A DNA stretch of 64,000 nt from Muricea muricata (Eukaryota; Cnidaria; Anthozoa; Malacalcyonacea; Plexauridae), in assembly GCA_963855995.1 (NCBI GenBank), contig OY979721.1, positions 1,488,001 to 1,552,000 of the forward strand, written 5' to 3'. A program made the translations under genes and the position numbers. How positions within the stretch are numbered: the stretch's first letter is position 1; each line of letters begins with the position of its first letter. The notes below the pieces were generated by a model. The model ran no database searches. It saw nothing but the letters and a program-made list of their open reading frames with translations, and was not told the DNA's origin. Below are positions 24,101 to 34,762 of this stretch, piece by piece.

Positions 24101-26915
24101 TATCCACAAGCTTGATGCAAGTTGTTTCAGCAGCCTGTAACAAGTCTAAAATATCAAGTTGCGTTTCACAGACTTGATGCATCAAGTTGCAACTGTGTAA
24201 CAAGTTTTTGAAACAATTTGCATCAAAGTTGTGGACAAAAATCAAGCTCGCTGACCGCTTGCAATGAGAGTGCATCGTGAGTCATCATCAAGTCTTTAGC
24301 AATCACTTAGTATATTAAGGATTGGCACTACACTATTGTTGTAATTTATCTTAGGTTGTCCTCTGCTTATTGCCATCATAACTTGGGCGGTCCTGGGAGA
24401 CGGTGTAATCTCAAAATATCAGTAAGTACTAGTCCCCCTCATCACCTCTTTTTTCCCCTTTTTATGCTTCTTTTAACTTTTTCTTTTTAAATTTAGTTGT
24501 TGGTTATCAGTTGAGACTGGAGCTATTTGGGCATTTGTTGGTCCTGGATTGATTATTATTCTGGTACGTGATTATATGATAGTATCGTGCAATCGTATAA
24601 GGACCGTTTACAACCTTTTGTTGTTTTTAGGTGAATTGTTGTATTCTTTTGGCTGTCATTAAAACTACCTGGGCGACGTTTTCTGATAAAACAGAATATG
24701 GAGGTTTGAAGTAAGTCAAGTCGATCTGTAGATCATGGTCTTTACTAAATCTCTAGAAAGTTTTTAGTTTGTTTAGTAGTAATATCATGTTTGCCTGAAT
24801 TTCTATTGTTCTGCTGTGCTGTATTGATAACGAATTCACTCGCCTACTCAAAGTACAGGTCGTATTTGAACTAAATACGACCTCGGTTGACGTCACTACG
24901 GGTCGTATTAGTATTACCACATCACCTGCAAACTTTGAGCAAAATTATAAAAAAATCATGCACTGTCGACAAGCCACAACATTCTCTTCAGTACGGAACG
25001 TCTTAGAACGCTCCGCCGACATCATTGACAGTGTCTAAACACTGATTTGGGTGAAATTCACGCAAAAATATTATTACTAAGTAATATCATGAAATGAGGA
25101 GTATTAGTCAATAAACCGCCCACTGAACTCGGGTTATTTATTAAAATTTATTAATAAATGACCCTCGTCGAGCGGGTGGTTTAATGACTAATACTCCTCA
25201 TTTCATGATATTACTTATGATAACACTAGATCAGTAAGAAGCAACCCTCACTGAATCTCGAGGAAAAACAGTTTAGAACTGATGAAGCAATCCAGTATAA
25301 ATAAAATTTGTTTAGTTTAGGTTTTCTCCCGTGGTAACACTCGATCAATCAGAGGTGATCCTTACTGAACCTCTAGGAAAAACAGTTTAGAACTGATGAA
25401 GCAATCCAGTATAAATAAACTTAGTTAAGTTTAGGTTTCCTCCTGTAGTAACACTGGATCAATAACAGATGATCCTTACTGGACCTCTAGGAAGAACAGT
25501 TTAGAACTGACAGAGCAACCAAATACAAATAAAGTAAGTTTAGTTTAGTTTAGGGGTATTTTTCCTATAATACTTGACTGGGTCGATAAGAGATGATCCA
25601 CACTTGAACTCTGGGAGGAAGGGCTTAGAACTGATAGGGTTATTCAATATATAAACCAAATGAAGTTAGTTTAGTTCAGGTTTTCTCCTCTTGGATCATT
25701 CAATAAGAGATGACCCTTAATGGGCATCTAGGAAGAACAGTTTGGAACTGATAGAGCTATCTAACATAAATAAAGTTAGTTTAGTTTAGTTTTCCTCCGG
25801 ATCCTGTATTAATTTAACACTAGATCATGACCAATAAGAGATAATCCTTACCGGACTACTGGGGTATACATTTTATAGAACTATTATAGATTAAGTTATT
25901 TTAGCCTAAATCTTTTTCTTTCGTAAAACAACGGTGTTAGTTTATCAATTTGACATGAAGAAAAATTTTCATAAAAACGTTGACATATTTCAGGTCTGCT
26001 TCAAAAACGTTTGGTGCAGTCATCCCAATCTTAGGAATAACTTGGGTATTTGGTGTTATGGCGTTCAATGAATCTTCGATTGTATTTCAGTATATATTTG
26101 CTATCACCAACTCCATCCAGGTAAACTGAAGAAACTCAAACCTGAATTTAATCAACAAAACACTCTATCTCTCGGCTTTCGCTTTAGCTATCTGAACTTG
26201 TCTATGAACATTTTTTCTCTTTTTAGGGCGCTTTGATATTTGTTCTTTATTGTCTGGTAAATCAGGAGGTGCGTAAATATTATGGAATTTTTTTCTGAAT
26301 GATACTGATACGATCTCGTCATAGATGATTTGAACAGAGCTCCTGGTGAATTTACCCAGACTATCTATGGTTGAATTTAACACATAATAGACCTTATGCA
26401 TAAAGCAGGAATTTACGCATTGTTATTGGCCACCCCTTAGGAAGAATGACCATTGCTAAAATTTCTGTTTCCTTGGATACACGGTCAAAATCACGAATTA
26501 TACAAAAGGTTTATGTTAATTATTAAATTATATGATGTACAGCAGATGGGTCAAATGTTTTCAAATAGTCGTCAAATATTCATGTTTCTAGGTCCGGAAT
26601 GAATTGCATCGTCGCATTTCGGTGTGGAAAACTCGTCGTGACATGTCGTCATCGTCCGGCTTTCGTCGGCAAATCCTAATTTCCACGCAATCAGCAAAGG
26701 GAACCCAAGAAGTATCGCACGATCCGGCTCAAGAATTGAAGAAGAAAAATCCTGAACGAAACTCCTTGCTTGATGATACAATGCCGACAGAAACAACGAA
26801 AGGGTCCGAGAACACTGACAACGCCCATCCCAATGGGAAGAAGGACGGGCGGGATAGCCCGGTGAAAAATAACACGATAGTCGAGAATTCATGGGATAGT
26901 GTGGGATATGTGTGA
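15072..26915 (+). CDS. Adhesion G protein-coupled receptor 2, complete
   Basis: Exons: 15072-15135, 18057-18525, 19051-19379, 19553-19617, 19692-19754, 19960-20074, 20240-20368, 20502-20662, 21226-21275, 21668-21797, 22810-22916, 23000-23102, 23767-23923, 24355-24421, 24497-24563, 24631-24710, 25994-26120, 26227-26268, 26592-26915 (TGA). They sum to 2,649 nt, 882 aa, all phases consistent. Signal peptide [19 protein letters not shown]; unrecognised Cys domain about 50-160; Ser/Thr/Pro stalk to about 287; GAIN 288-525 with [29 protein letters not shown] (cleavage expected HF|T); seven transmembrane segments 526-775 with paired Cys in DSCLA and HCWLS; 107-residue hydrophilic tail ending GYV. 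Family role: cell-surface receptor with a tethered agonist. It is the tandem paralogue of the gene at 2666-11429: fourteen exons correspond one for one from 19553 on, most with the same length. The small 50-bp GPS exon is easily missed; I chose it by phase and length. Confidence 0.93.
17490..17960. repeat. Dispersed 'tgcaacaag' repeat flanking a hairpin remnant
   Basis: Patches of CAAGTCTGCAAATATCAAG and ACTTGATGCAACTTGACG lie on both sides of the hammerhead-like hairpin remnant at 17628-17745. All are inside the first intron. Confidence 0.5.
17628..17745 (-). ncRNA. Hammerhead-like hairpin element, diverged copy
   Basis: On the minus strand, CTGGTGA (17666-17660), stem II GGATCC...GGATC with loop AAGCTTAC, then GAAAGC (17640 down) match the motif at 45,696-45,729; the core A of CTGATGA is G. 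The plus-strand arm is further decayed. The right flank ends in GTTTCCACAAA as in the other copies at 37,480 and 45,755. Confidence 0.45.
18057..18525 (+). other. Unrecognised Cys-patterned extracellular domain, copy C
   Basis: [56 protein letters not shown]: the same cysteine spacing as copies A and B of the neighbouring gene, joined in phase to the signal-peptide exon. A Ser/Thr-rich stretch follows and the exon ends ATAAG|GTCAGT. Confidence 0.75.
18550..18880. repeat. Dispersed 'tgcaacaag' repeat with 15-bp triplicate
   Basis: Dense CAACTTGTTGACAAGTTGCA words. At 18702-18748 a 15-bp unit GTCATTTACAGGCTT occurs three times in tandem. Confidence 0.6.
20690..21120. repeat. Degenerate ~100-bp tandem repeat in intron
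   Basis: TGTAGTATTCTACAAAAACG (20731) recurs as AAGTAGTACTCTACAATAAAC (20811), followed by partly similar sequence to 20930 and a GTTGCAACAAAATTTG patch. Confidence 0.4.
21226..21797 (+). other. GPS motif of adhesion GPCR 2 (two exons)
   Basis: Exon 21226-21275 (50 bp) gives [10 protein letters not shown]; exon 21668-21797 gives RWSTRGC and [13 protein letters not shown]. All four Cys and both Trp are present; the cleavage tripeptide is HFT rather than the more usual HLT. Confidence 0.85.
22156..22404. mobile_element. hAT-like MITE with G/C tracts
   Basis: Ends AGTAGTAGCGCCA and TTGGCGCTACCACTG are inverted copies. CCAACTATT flanks both sides (22147-22155 and 22405-22413), giving an 8-9 bp target duplication. 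The interior has a run of G at 22206 and a C-rich run near 22350. Confidence 0.65.
23150..23745 (+). repeat. ATTCAACATCA-type simple repeat array
   Basis: About 600 bp made of imperfect 10-12 bp units (CATTCAACATCATTCAACAT, CACTCAATATCATTC) between the TM2 and TM3 exons of adhesion GPCR 2. No equivalent lies in the matching intron of the paralogue. Confidence 0.85.
23930..24300. repeat. Dispersed 'tgcaacaag' repeat in intron
   Basis: AAATTGCAACAAGGTTGCTAC and TTGCATCAAAGTTG words between the TM3 and TM4 exons. Confidence 0.5.
24850..25222. mobile_element. Foldback hairpin element in intron
   Basis: AAGTAATATCATGAAATGAG (25078) is mirrored by CTCATTTCATGATATTACTT (about 25217), with a ~45-bp stem and an inner hairpin GGGTTATTTATTAAAAT. 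Upstream sequence 24856-24910 holds a small hairpin (GTCGTATTTGAACTAAATAC) and an AGTATTACC echo of the arm. Confidence 0.65.
25235..25880 (-). repeat. ~115 bp minisatellite in intron of adhesion GPCR 2
   Basis: Five to six degenerate units of the family at 7340-7800, here as the reverse complement (GAACAGTTTAGAACTGAT, GATGATCCTTACTGGACC, AGTTTAGGTTTCCTCC). Confidence 0.8.
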
Positions 26916-28293
26916 TCACCTGGAAGAGAGGAAGGTACAATCGTGGTTTCACCTTGGTTTTTTATCTGCAAGTAACGTCGGACCTATAAGAGAGGATCGG
27001 ATTTAGAATCCACTGAATTGCTAGCTCTCGATGACTTCACATTTCATTTCTTACATATATCAAATCATCTGATTGGCTCATTGAATATGTCAAGCCAACT
27101 GATTGGATGATTATCCGTACGTGGTGCCAGTATGAAGTCGAATCGTAGACTCTGGGTAATTTGTATAGCGGGAAATGAATGGTAGTTAGCGCGTTGGGTT
27201 TTGGTAGTAACCTCCAATATCTTAATTATAGCTTGTATAAAATTTCTGGGCTTTTTAAAAAAAGTATGCCTCGTTATAGGAAATTAATAATGTTCGTTAT
27301 TATTAACACTTAAAAAATAACATAGGTCAGTGTCATATATTCGGTTATATCATATTTTAGAAATATAAAAGTTTCAAATGCAAACAAAGCGTTTGTTTGC
27401 ATTAGGTACTCTAACCCCTCTTTAAAGTAATTAAATTGACACGAATCTGATCTCATGGTTAAAAAGTTTTAAAAAAGCTGGAGAGGTTGCTAAATGGTGC
27501 ACATTTAATTGAATATGATAGTGAAAGCGAACATAATGCAGAAGAAACTGATTTTAATAGTTCATTACCTTAGCATAAGAGGTTGACGATGTTTTTGTTT
27601 TTCGTTAAAATGATGTATTTTAAGATCTAGAGGAGCGAATCATAGAAGCGAATTTGTAAAATCTGCGTTGATAAAATGCAAAATAGATTGATTACATTGT
27701 CTTAGATATTTGTAGTTTTTTAGGAACATTTCGATTAAAGAGTCAAGAATAATCCTCGACTAGCACCACTGGTCTTCACTGTGAGTAAAGGGGTCGGTTT
27801 TGACTTTTGAATAACGCTATTCACCGAACAGTCGGACTGTTTCAAGCATTCCAAACATGTTCGGTAACTTGTAAAAACCCATATTAAATTTCACCATTTT
27901 CGGGTTAACGTCACTTCCTATCTCGTGCTAGTTCAATATCATTATCCGGCCCTTGACTAGCGTGTTCTATCTTTCGTATGGACGATAAGTAGAGGAAGTT
28001 CCAAATTTGAGTGATTTCAAGAGTTGAGTTGACAATTGAGTGAATTTTTCAAACGCTCCTTGGCAGTTCGGTTTGTTTTGGGCAGTAAAAGTGTTGTTGG
28101 AATGTTGTCCCACGACAAAAACGCCTAGATTTTTACCGGTGTGAGGGAAACAGCCGAGCTGTATTCGGCGTTTTTTATACTGAAAAATCTTACTCAGTCT
28201 GCCTCAATAGCCTGAGCTGACTGCCACAAAAGGTCATAAAAACACAATTTTTATAGTAGAACGACATTAAAAAAATGGGAAAGATTATGTTAA
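26916..28293. other. Intergenic, 3' side of adhesion GPCR 2
   Basis: No gene recognised; AT-rich with short chance frames. Confidence 0.35.
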
Positions 28294-28806
28294 AGGGAAA
28301 TGGCAACAAAAATTTTTGTCGTCTTATTTGAAAGAGACTCCAACACAATATATTAGAAGTCTATTACAGAATTTTTATATCTGCTTTATTTGGTGAGATA
28401 TTTTGTCTTGAAATCTTTAGTTGTCCACCATCTTGGATATTTTTAGATATGCATGATACGTCACAACTTGGGTCACGCAATTTTTTTTCTTAGGACACAA
28501 TGACTACTCCAATAACCACACACATGGTAAGTGTTTCGGATTTTAGCACAGACTGAAAAGGTTTCACAAATATTTTATAGGTGATAGGTATTTAGGAGAA
28601 GCTTTGAATCGCTTATCCCTGTTGTGACGTCACTAAAACATTGTTAATGAGGTTAAAAATTAATCCAAGATGGCGTACAGTTCGATTGTTTAGGTAACAA
28701 TATCTCCCGAAGTAAAACAGATATAAAAATTTTGTAACAGACTTTTATATACTATTTTAGAATCTCTTTCAAATGAAACAATAAAAAATTTTGTTGCCAT
28801 TTTCCT
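28294..28806. mobile_element. TTAA-flanked (Kolobok/piggyBac-type) MITE
   Basis: Begins AGGGAAATGGCAACAAAAA and ends with the inverted TTTTGTTGCCATTTTCCT, each flanked by TTAA (28290-28293 and 28807-28810). The inverted repeats extend ~150 bp. No transposase is present. The AGGG end with TTAA is more like Kolobok than piggyBac. Confidence 0.75.
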
Positions 28807-28810
28807 TTAA

Positions 28811-29813
28811 TTATTTTTTCATTGTATTGTCAACGTTTCAGACGGCGATGTTAGGATGTCATTAAAATAAATATACAGATTTAGAGATAATAGGCTAAAA
28901 AACAAAGAAAAATAATTGCGACTTTGCCGACAGAATTGAAATTCTGAATTTTTAAGGAAGACTTTAAATGATATATTATTCCAAAGATAAAGATTTCTTT
29001 TACTTCTCATCTTTAAAGTATATGCTCAATCTAATAAGGTTCCTCGCAATTTTCGGAAAAAGTATTTGCAGATAGGCTCTGTGATTGGCTGTGATGATGA
29101 TAACAACAGCCAATACACATTATAGAAATTACCTTTCTTAGGAAAAACCATTAAAACTAATGACTTTTTGTTTCATAGTGCCGGCAGCCATCATCATGAA
29201 CTCTTTATCTTGAACCTCAGATCCTACAGAGAAGGAATTAATTTATTCAGAAATATCGGATGAATTTATTTTTAATCATGTAATTGACGATTGGTTATAA
29301 AAAATGTGTATGTTGATTCAGCGTTCATATATTATACATTACGTTTTGGGGGTGTTTTAACATCTCCATTAAGTATATTTGCATAAATAGTTTACGCATG
29401 TTGCACGCATGCATTTCTATTGGTCTGCTTTGACGACAGTTACAATCGTAAAAGAAAAACGTATATTCATTTTTAACTGAATCTTTTAACGTTTTTGTTG
29501 AAGAATATTTTTTACTTGACTGAAAGATAACAACTTAGGACACCAAGATCGCGACGGGAGGTTGTTAATTGAGAAAATATCGAAGAAAACTTGTGCAAAA
29601 TCCGTACGACGGACAGAGGTGATCAATCATTTCCTATCTTATCAACAAGTCCCTTGGCATTCGCTCATAATATGCTGATATTGTGAATGGACAGGTGGTC
29701 ATTGAGCCTTTCTAGCACAACCCATTCACATCCGACAACATTTCCCTTATTGCAAGGTAATTCCGTTGATATAAAAATTGAAATACTCGTGCAACTTTGA
29801 GGATAAGGAGATC
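28811..29813. other. Intergenic / 5' region of class A GPCR
   Basis: No gene recognised. It ends in the 5' leader of the GPCR, where an in-frame TAA at 29772 precedes the ATG at 29814. Confidence 0.35.
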
Positions 29814-32800
29814 ATGACGAACAACACAACAACTAATGATACAATAATTCTGTACGACCTGTACGCGAGTGTGGGTGAAATCGTTGGGTACTCGATTGCG
29901 TATGGGATTCTTTCCTCCATGGCATTGATTGGTAAGCTATTATGTTTCTTATATTTGTAACCTCTGACGGTAAAAACTGTAATCGATAGACTGTATATAT
30001 AGGAGATATGCACATTTATAATCACAGCTTTGTCCGTTTTATGATATTGCTTTGAGTTAAAAATAGCTTGGATATATGTCTAAAGTTCTAACTGGGATCA
30101 CGCAATAGTATCATAGCCGCAAGGTATGAGTGTGACGCGATTGAATCGTCGGCCTATACAAGTTTGCCCGTCTACGAACCAAGTTTCGACTTTAATTTTA
30201 GAAGCTGGAACGTCAGTCAAAAGTTAATGTCATATTTGACGTCATCTAATCTGTATTTAATGAAACCAGAAAGCAATGCAACATGGCGGATAGCTTTCAT
30301 TCAAAACATCTCATGAACAAAGCAAGATATAGAAAAAATGTAAAACGGAACTTGTTGTAAACAAGAAAAAACGTACAAGAGGGAGCAAGTCCGTCAATAT
30401 TTTGCGACAAACTTGTAGCCAACAATCAAGCCGATATCAGGATGCGTTTGCATGACTTGCGACAGGTTATCATTGACTGTTTTTGCAAGTTGTCAGCAGA
30501 CTTGTTCCAGTTGTTATCCGCACGTTGCTTGTTGCAAGTTGTTTCCAAAAGTTGTAACTGGTTTCTTTTTATTTAACAACAGACGTGTTAGCAGCTTGAG
30601 GAAATTGCTGACAAGTTTCTTTCATGATAAACCTGTTACGTATTTTGTTGACATCGATAGGTACTAAGTTATTGAGTTATTTTTCGGTCACAATTGACCT
30701 CCGTATAAGACAATTAATCTGATGTACTTGGGACGTGGTATATTTCGTTCGGAACACACTTGAAAGCCAGGTTTCATTTGAAATAATATATTAATAGTCT
30801 CTTGTCGTTTTGTTTATCTTGTTCTAAAACATGTAGTTTGATTGGCCTACTCGACCAAGCCTATCCACCCTAGAAATGTTATGACTTAATCTTCCACATA
30901 CGTACAGACATTAAACTTGAAAGACAATACTTGAGAACGTTTCTCTCATGGCTTTTCCGGTGGTTTTCTCCAGTACAAATTGTTATAAACATTACGTTGT
31001 AATTATCTTGTAAGAAAGGAGGTGATAATTACAACCTGTGAGCCAAGGACTACGGCTGACGAGTTCAGCGGACGCCATGTTCTTGCTCATTCGCTGATCG
31101 GCCGAAATACAAATAAAGTCTTACGTTTAACGCTTGTTGTTCAATCTCATATGCCAGTTTTTTGAAAGCTGACTAGCTCAAACCCAGGTTAATGTAGCAT
31201 CGAAAAGCAATTTCGCAGAAGCTTGTTAAGAGTTTTGGAAATACTTATTCAGATCTTGGAAACACTTGTCTAGATCAACTAAACTCTATATTAGTTTTTG
31301 TTCATGAAGATTGATAAACCTCAGAAATGTAGAAACACAGGAACTAAGACTGTGGGTTACCCAGGATTAGTGCTAATCTAGCTTTAAAGTTTAAACAACC
31401 TTCCCAGCCCCAGGATAAGTTATCATTGTACAAGAATTATATTGTTTCGTAATTTGTATAAGGCCTTGACAACGACAAGTTGCTAGGTCGAATGGATGTG
31501 TCGTTGAAGCGGCGTACAGCAGGCGAATGCAAATATTTCTTTTTCAAATTCTCGATTTTGTCGCATGCAAATCATCAATCCAGCAGGTGAATACACAGGC
31601 AAATTAAAAACGCCAGGGTTGCAAAATTGCTTTTAATGTATAATATTGTTCGCTGACATGTTTAGCTTTGATATTTAATAATTTCATACTAAAATTCATC
31701 CCACATCGACGTTCTTTTCTCATTTAATGATACTTCCTCTGCGATGTTTCCAACCAAAACTCATAAGCGTACACCGAATCCAAATTGAGCGTTTTTGCTT
31801 CGATGAACCTTAGTATTTCCTCCAACGTATACGACGGCAAAGCATATTAATAAGAAGGAGAAGAATCGATTGTATTTGAAAAACTCGACAAGAAAGAAAT
31901 CTTTAACAATTCAAGTTTTTCTCGAGTCCAACGCTGTTGTCTTCTGTAGAAATTACCCCGGAAACCAATATGGTCATGGCCAAAGGCAATGGACGAGTTT
32001 AAGGAATTCAAGATAGCGGCTGTTTTTCAAAATTCTTAAAACGAGAACGAATCAACAACTACAAATTTATGACATTCCTAAAACTCACTCTGACCCTTAC
32101 CCTGGACCTAACCTTCATTTAGGAATGTCATAAATGTCTGGTTATTGATTCGTTGTCGTTTTAAGAATCTTGAAAAACAGCCGCCATCTTGAAATCCTAC
32201 CGTCTCGCCCATCCCCTTCAGCAATCGCTAAACCAATATTGTATCCTCTCTAGGCAACATCATGGTATTTGTGGTGGTACTCGGTGATAAATCGATGCGA
32301 ACAACAATGAATATCCTACTGGTGAACCTATCATTATCTGATGTGCTCTATGTTTGTCTCTCAGTTCCTAGTTATCTCGTGGCAGAAATCTGCAACCAAC
32401 GCTGGATTCTTGGAATGGCCATGGCTCACATATCTCAAGCAGTAACCATTCTTACTGCGGCTGCGTCTGTCTTCACACTAATAGCAATTGCATTTGAAAG
32501 GTCAGAGATATTTTGACACATTTACGTCGACGGAGAGAGTGAATAAGCATGCTACTCGCGATAAGCCATACTCGATAATCGATAGATCTATCAGTTCCGA
32601 ACTGTCCTTCCTAGAAGTTCAGTAAAGATCATTTCTTATTGATCCAGTGTTACTACAGGAGGAAACCAAACTAAACTAACTTTATTTAAACTGGATAGCT
32701 CCATCAGTTCTAAGCTAGTACTGTTCTTCCTAGAGATCCACTAAGGATCATCTCTTATTGACCCAGTGTTACTACAGGAGGAAACCTAAACTAAACTAAC

Positions 32801-34338
32801 TTTATTTATACAGGATAGCTATATCAGTTCTATACTGTTCTACTCATGGGTCCAGTAAGGACCATCTCTTATTGATCCAATATTATATAATACCTCATTA
32901 AATTCTGGTCGTTTAATTGGTTGATTACGGTCACGTGATATTACATAAAAAGTTCCATTTTCCAAGAGTGCAATGGAAAACGTTCCATTGCACTCCTAGG
33001 AGTGCAATAGTTTTTTCCATTGCACTCTCAAAATTCCCATCCGTCAAAAAGCTCTTCGTACGGTCTTCGTAGTTTACTTTAGGCTGGTTTCGGTCTTGAG
33101 TTGAATGCGAAATAACCCAAGTACTAAAATACGATTCAAATGCGTGTTGTCGAATACTTGGTTTTTAAAAACAATAGTCTGGTATTATGTAAAACAAGTA
33201 ATGATGTTTTTATTAGTTCAATAGTAAGAACATTTTCATTCGGTGAAAGATTGATTGTTCCATTCAACACGGCTATCGCCTCGTTGAATGGAACAATCAA
33301 TCTTTCGCCTCATGAAAATATTCTTACCATTGGACTCATAAACATTCAATTCATTATTTGTATATTATTACAGAAGAAAACCTATACTAAGCTAAATTTA
33401 TACTGATAGGTCTGTCAGTTCTAAACAGTTCTTCTCCGAAGTCCACTGAAAATCATCTCTCATTGACAGTGTTACTACAGGCGGAAACGTAAACTGAACT
33501 AATTTTATTTATACACGGGATAGCTCTGTCAGTCTTCTTAAATATCCAGAGAGAACCGTCTCTTATTGTACCAGTGCTACCACAAAATGAACCTAATGTT
33601 ATTTGACCTAATGTTGTTTTTCATTCTTTTAGATACTTTGCAATAGTTCACCCGTTCAAAAATAGAACACGAGACAAGGGTAGAACAACATTTTTGGCAC
33701 TGGCTGTTATTTGGGTTTTTTCAGCAGCTTTTGCTCTTCCGTTCGCGATTGAAACCGATCTCATGGTAGTTCCACTCCACGTGAAGGAGAATGGTAAAAT
33801 CACCCTCCGAGAACTGACATTCCTGGACCTGGACATGGACGTCGATACGTTTAAGATATACTACGTGATAGTATTTGTCGTCTTACACGTCGTTCCGTTC
33901 GCATCGTTGATAATTATGTACATTCGAATAAGCTGGAAACTATGGCATCCTGATAAGCAGCTGGACGAGGGGTCGGAGGGCGCAAGAGCACGCATGCGCG
34001 AACGAACACGCCGCAGAACAACAGTGATGGTGATCGCTGTCTTAGTTGCGTTTTTCGTCTGCTTTTTCCCGTTTCACATATATTTTATCGTGCAGCTATT
34101 TCAAGACAACTATCAACCGAAATCCACGACAGAGACATCCGTCATGAGAGTGGTTTTGCTTCTAAACGCAGCGCTCAACCCAATTATATACAACCTGTTC
34201 AGCGAGAAGTTTCGCAACGGATTTCGTCGCATATTCGCGTGTTGTGCGCGCGCGAAATCCCAGGTGGCCACGAAGGCTAGCCTGGATACATTTCAAACAC
34301 AATGCACTGGAAGTTCATGCAATATGCGCACACAGTAG
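29814..34338 (+). CDS. Class A (rhodopsin-family) neuropeptide-type GPCR, complete
   Basis: Exons 29814-29931, 32254-32500, 33633-34338 sum to 1,071 nt, 356 aa. The start has an in-frame stop upstream. The short N-terminus has glycosylation sequons (NNTT, NDT); TM1 ends IGN; TM2 has NLSLSD; TM3 begins EICNQRWILG; ERY at 121-123 replaces DRY; TM6 has CFFPFH near 265-270; TM7 has NPIIY near 304-308; a Cys pair (CC) in the tail could be palmitoylated. The second intron splits the Arg codon of ERY. Overall shape resembles invertebrate neuropeptide receptors (NPY/RFamide-like class); ligand unknown. Odd points: the second extracellular loop has no cysteine to pair with the TM3 Cys, and the stop codon lies in a MITE end. 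Family role: plasma-membrane receptor coupling an extracellular peptide or amine to G proteins. Confidence 0.93.
30330..30665. repeat. Dispersed 'tgcaacaag' repeat in intron
   Basis: CTTGTTATCCGCACG-like and GTTGCTTGTTGCAAGTTG words inside the first intron of the class A GPCR. Confidence 0.5.
32002..32198. mobile_element. Inverted-repeat MITE in intron
   Basis: AGGAATTCAAGATAGCGGC (32002) mirrors GCCGCCATCTTGAAATCCT (to 32198), and TTTATGACATTCCTAAA mirrors TTTAGGAATGTCATAAA around a CCCTTACCCT-rich centre. The arms are about 75 bp. Confidence 0.65.
32573..32890 (+). repeat. ~120 bp minisatellite in intron of class A GPCR
   Basis: Units begin near 32573, 32693 and 32813 (GGATAGCTCCATCAGTTC and variants) and match the family in the adhesion GPCR introns. 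Confidence 0.8.
32900..33340. mobile_element. Foldback hairpin element in intron
   Basis: Arms AGTAAGAACATTTTCATT (33224) and ATGAAAATATTCTTACCATT (to about 33332), with inner arm TTGATTGTTCCATTCAAC around a CGGCTATCGCC turn. Upstream, 32958-33030 holds a second hairpin cluster of AGTGCAATGG words. Same class as 13578 and 36100. Confidence 0.6.
33375..33560 (+). repeat. ~115 bp minisatellite, second patch
   Basis: Two degenerate units (CAGTTCTAAACAGTTCTTC, TGTTACTACAGGCGGAAACG) beside the foldback element. Confidence 0.65.
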
Positions 34339-34500
34339 CGTAGCCAGCTCGACGATTTAGATAATTTAATTTATTCCCGCTATGCAAATATTTTCGCGTT
34401 CATTGACTGTGAAAACAACAATTTCTAAAGAGATGATTGATTATCAGTAATGATTTGAAATTTGCATAGCGGGAATAATTATGGCTTGGCTATGCCACTG
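34333..34500. mobile_element. hAT-like MITE forming the stop codon and 3' UTR of the class A GPCR
   Basis: CAGTAGCGTAGCCAGCTCG at 34333 mirrors TGGCTTGGCTATGCCACTG ending at 34500; inside, TTATTCCCGCTATGCAAAT mirrors ATTTGCATAGCGGGAATAA. The end type CAGTGGCGTAGCC is hAT-like. No clear target duplication remains. Confidence 0.65.
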
Positions 34501-34589
34501 AGCGGATATACTGTTTTTTATTAACCTATATTATGAGGGATAGCTATGGGAGTAATCACAGTAGCTTAGGAATAGTTTTTGTTTTATTC

Positions 34590-34595
34590 AATAAA
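34590..34595 (+). terminator. Polyadenylation signal of class A GPCR
   Basis: AATAAA 250 bp after the stop codon, followed by a T-rich stretch. Confidence 0.55.
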
Positions 34596-34633
34596 ATACT
34601 TTTTACTTGTTTAAGACTGTATTTTTATTCAAG

Positions 34634-34762
34634 ATGACTAACATCCTAATTCTCCCACCGCTGCTGTTGCTCGGAAATTGTCGACTTGTTTGCGCGCAGG
34701 TTTCGGATCACTCCCTCGCCGTCCGGAGCTTTCCGAGTTTCAATTTTGTTCTTCCTCCATGA
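34634..34762 (+). CDS. Short ORF with a signal-peptide-like start (uncertain)
   Basis: A 42-codon frame begins MTNILILPPLLLLGNC and runs to VCAQ, a good signal-peptide pattern with a plausible cleavage after VCA, then 21 residues to TGA. A GTTTCG after the CAG codon could be a weak donor. It sits 40 bp after the GPCR polyadenylation signal in a locally GC-richer stretch with an AAAATGGCG motif at 34766. It may be a chance frame. Confidence 0.2.
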   Translation: MTNILILPPLLLLGNCRLVCAQVSDHSLAVRSFPSFNFVLPP

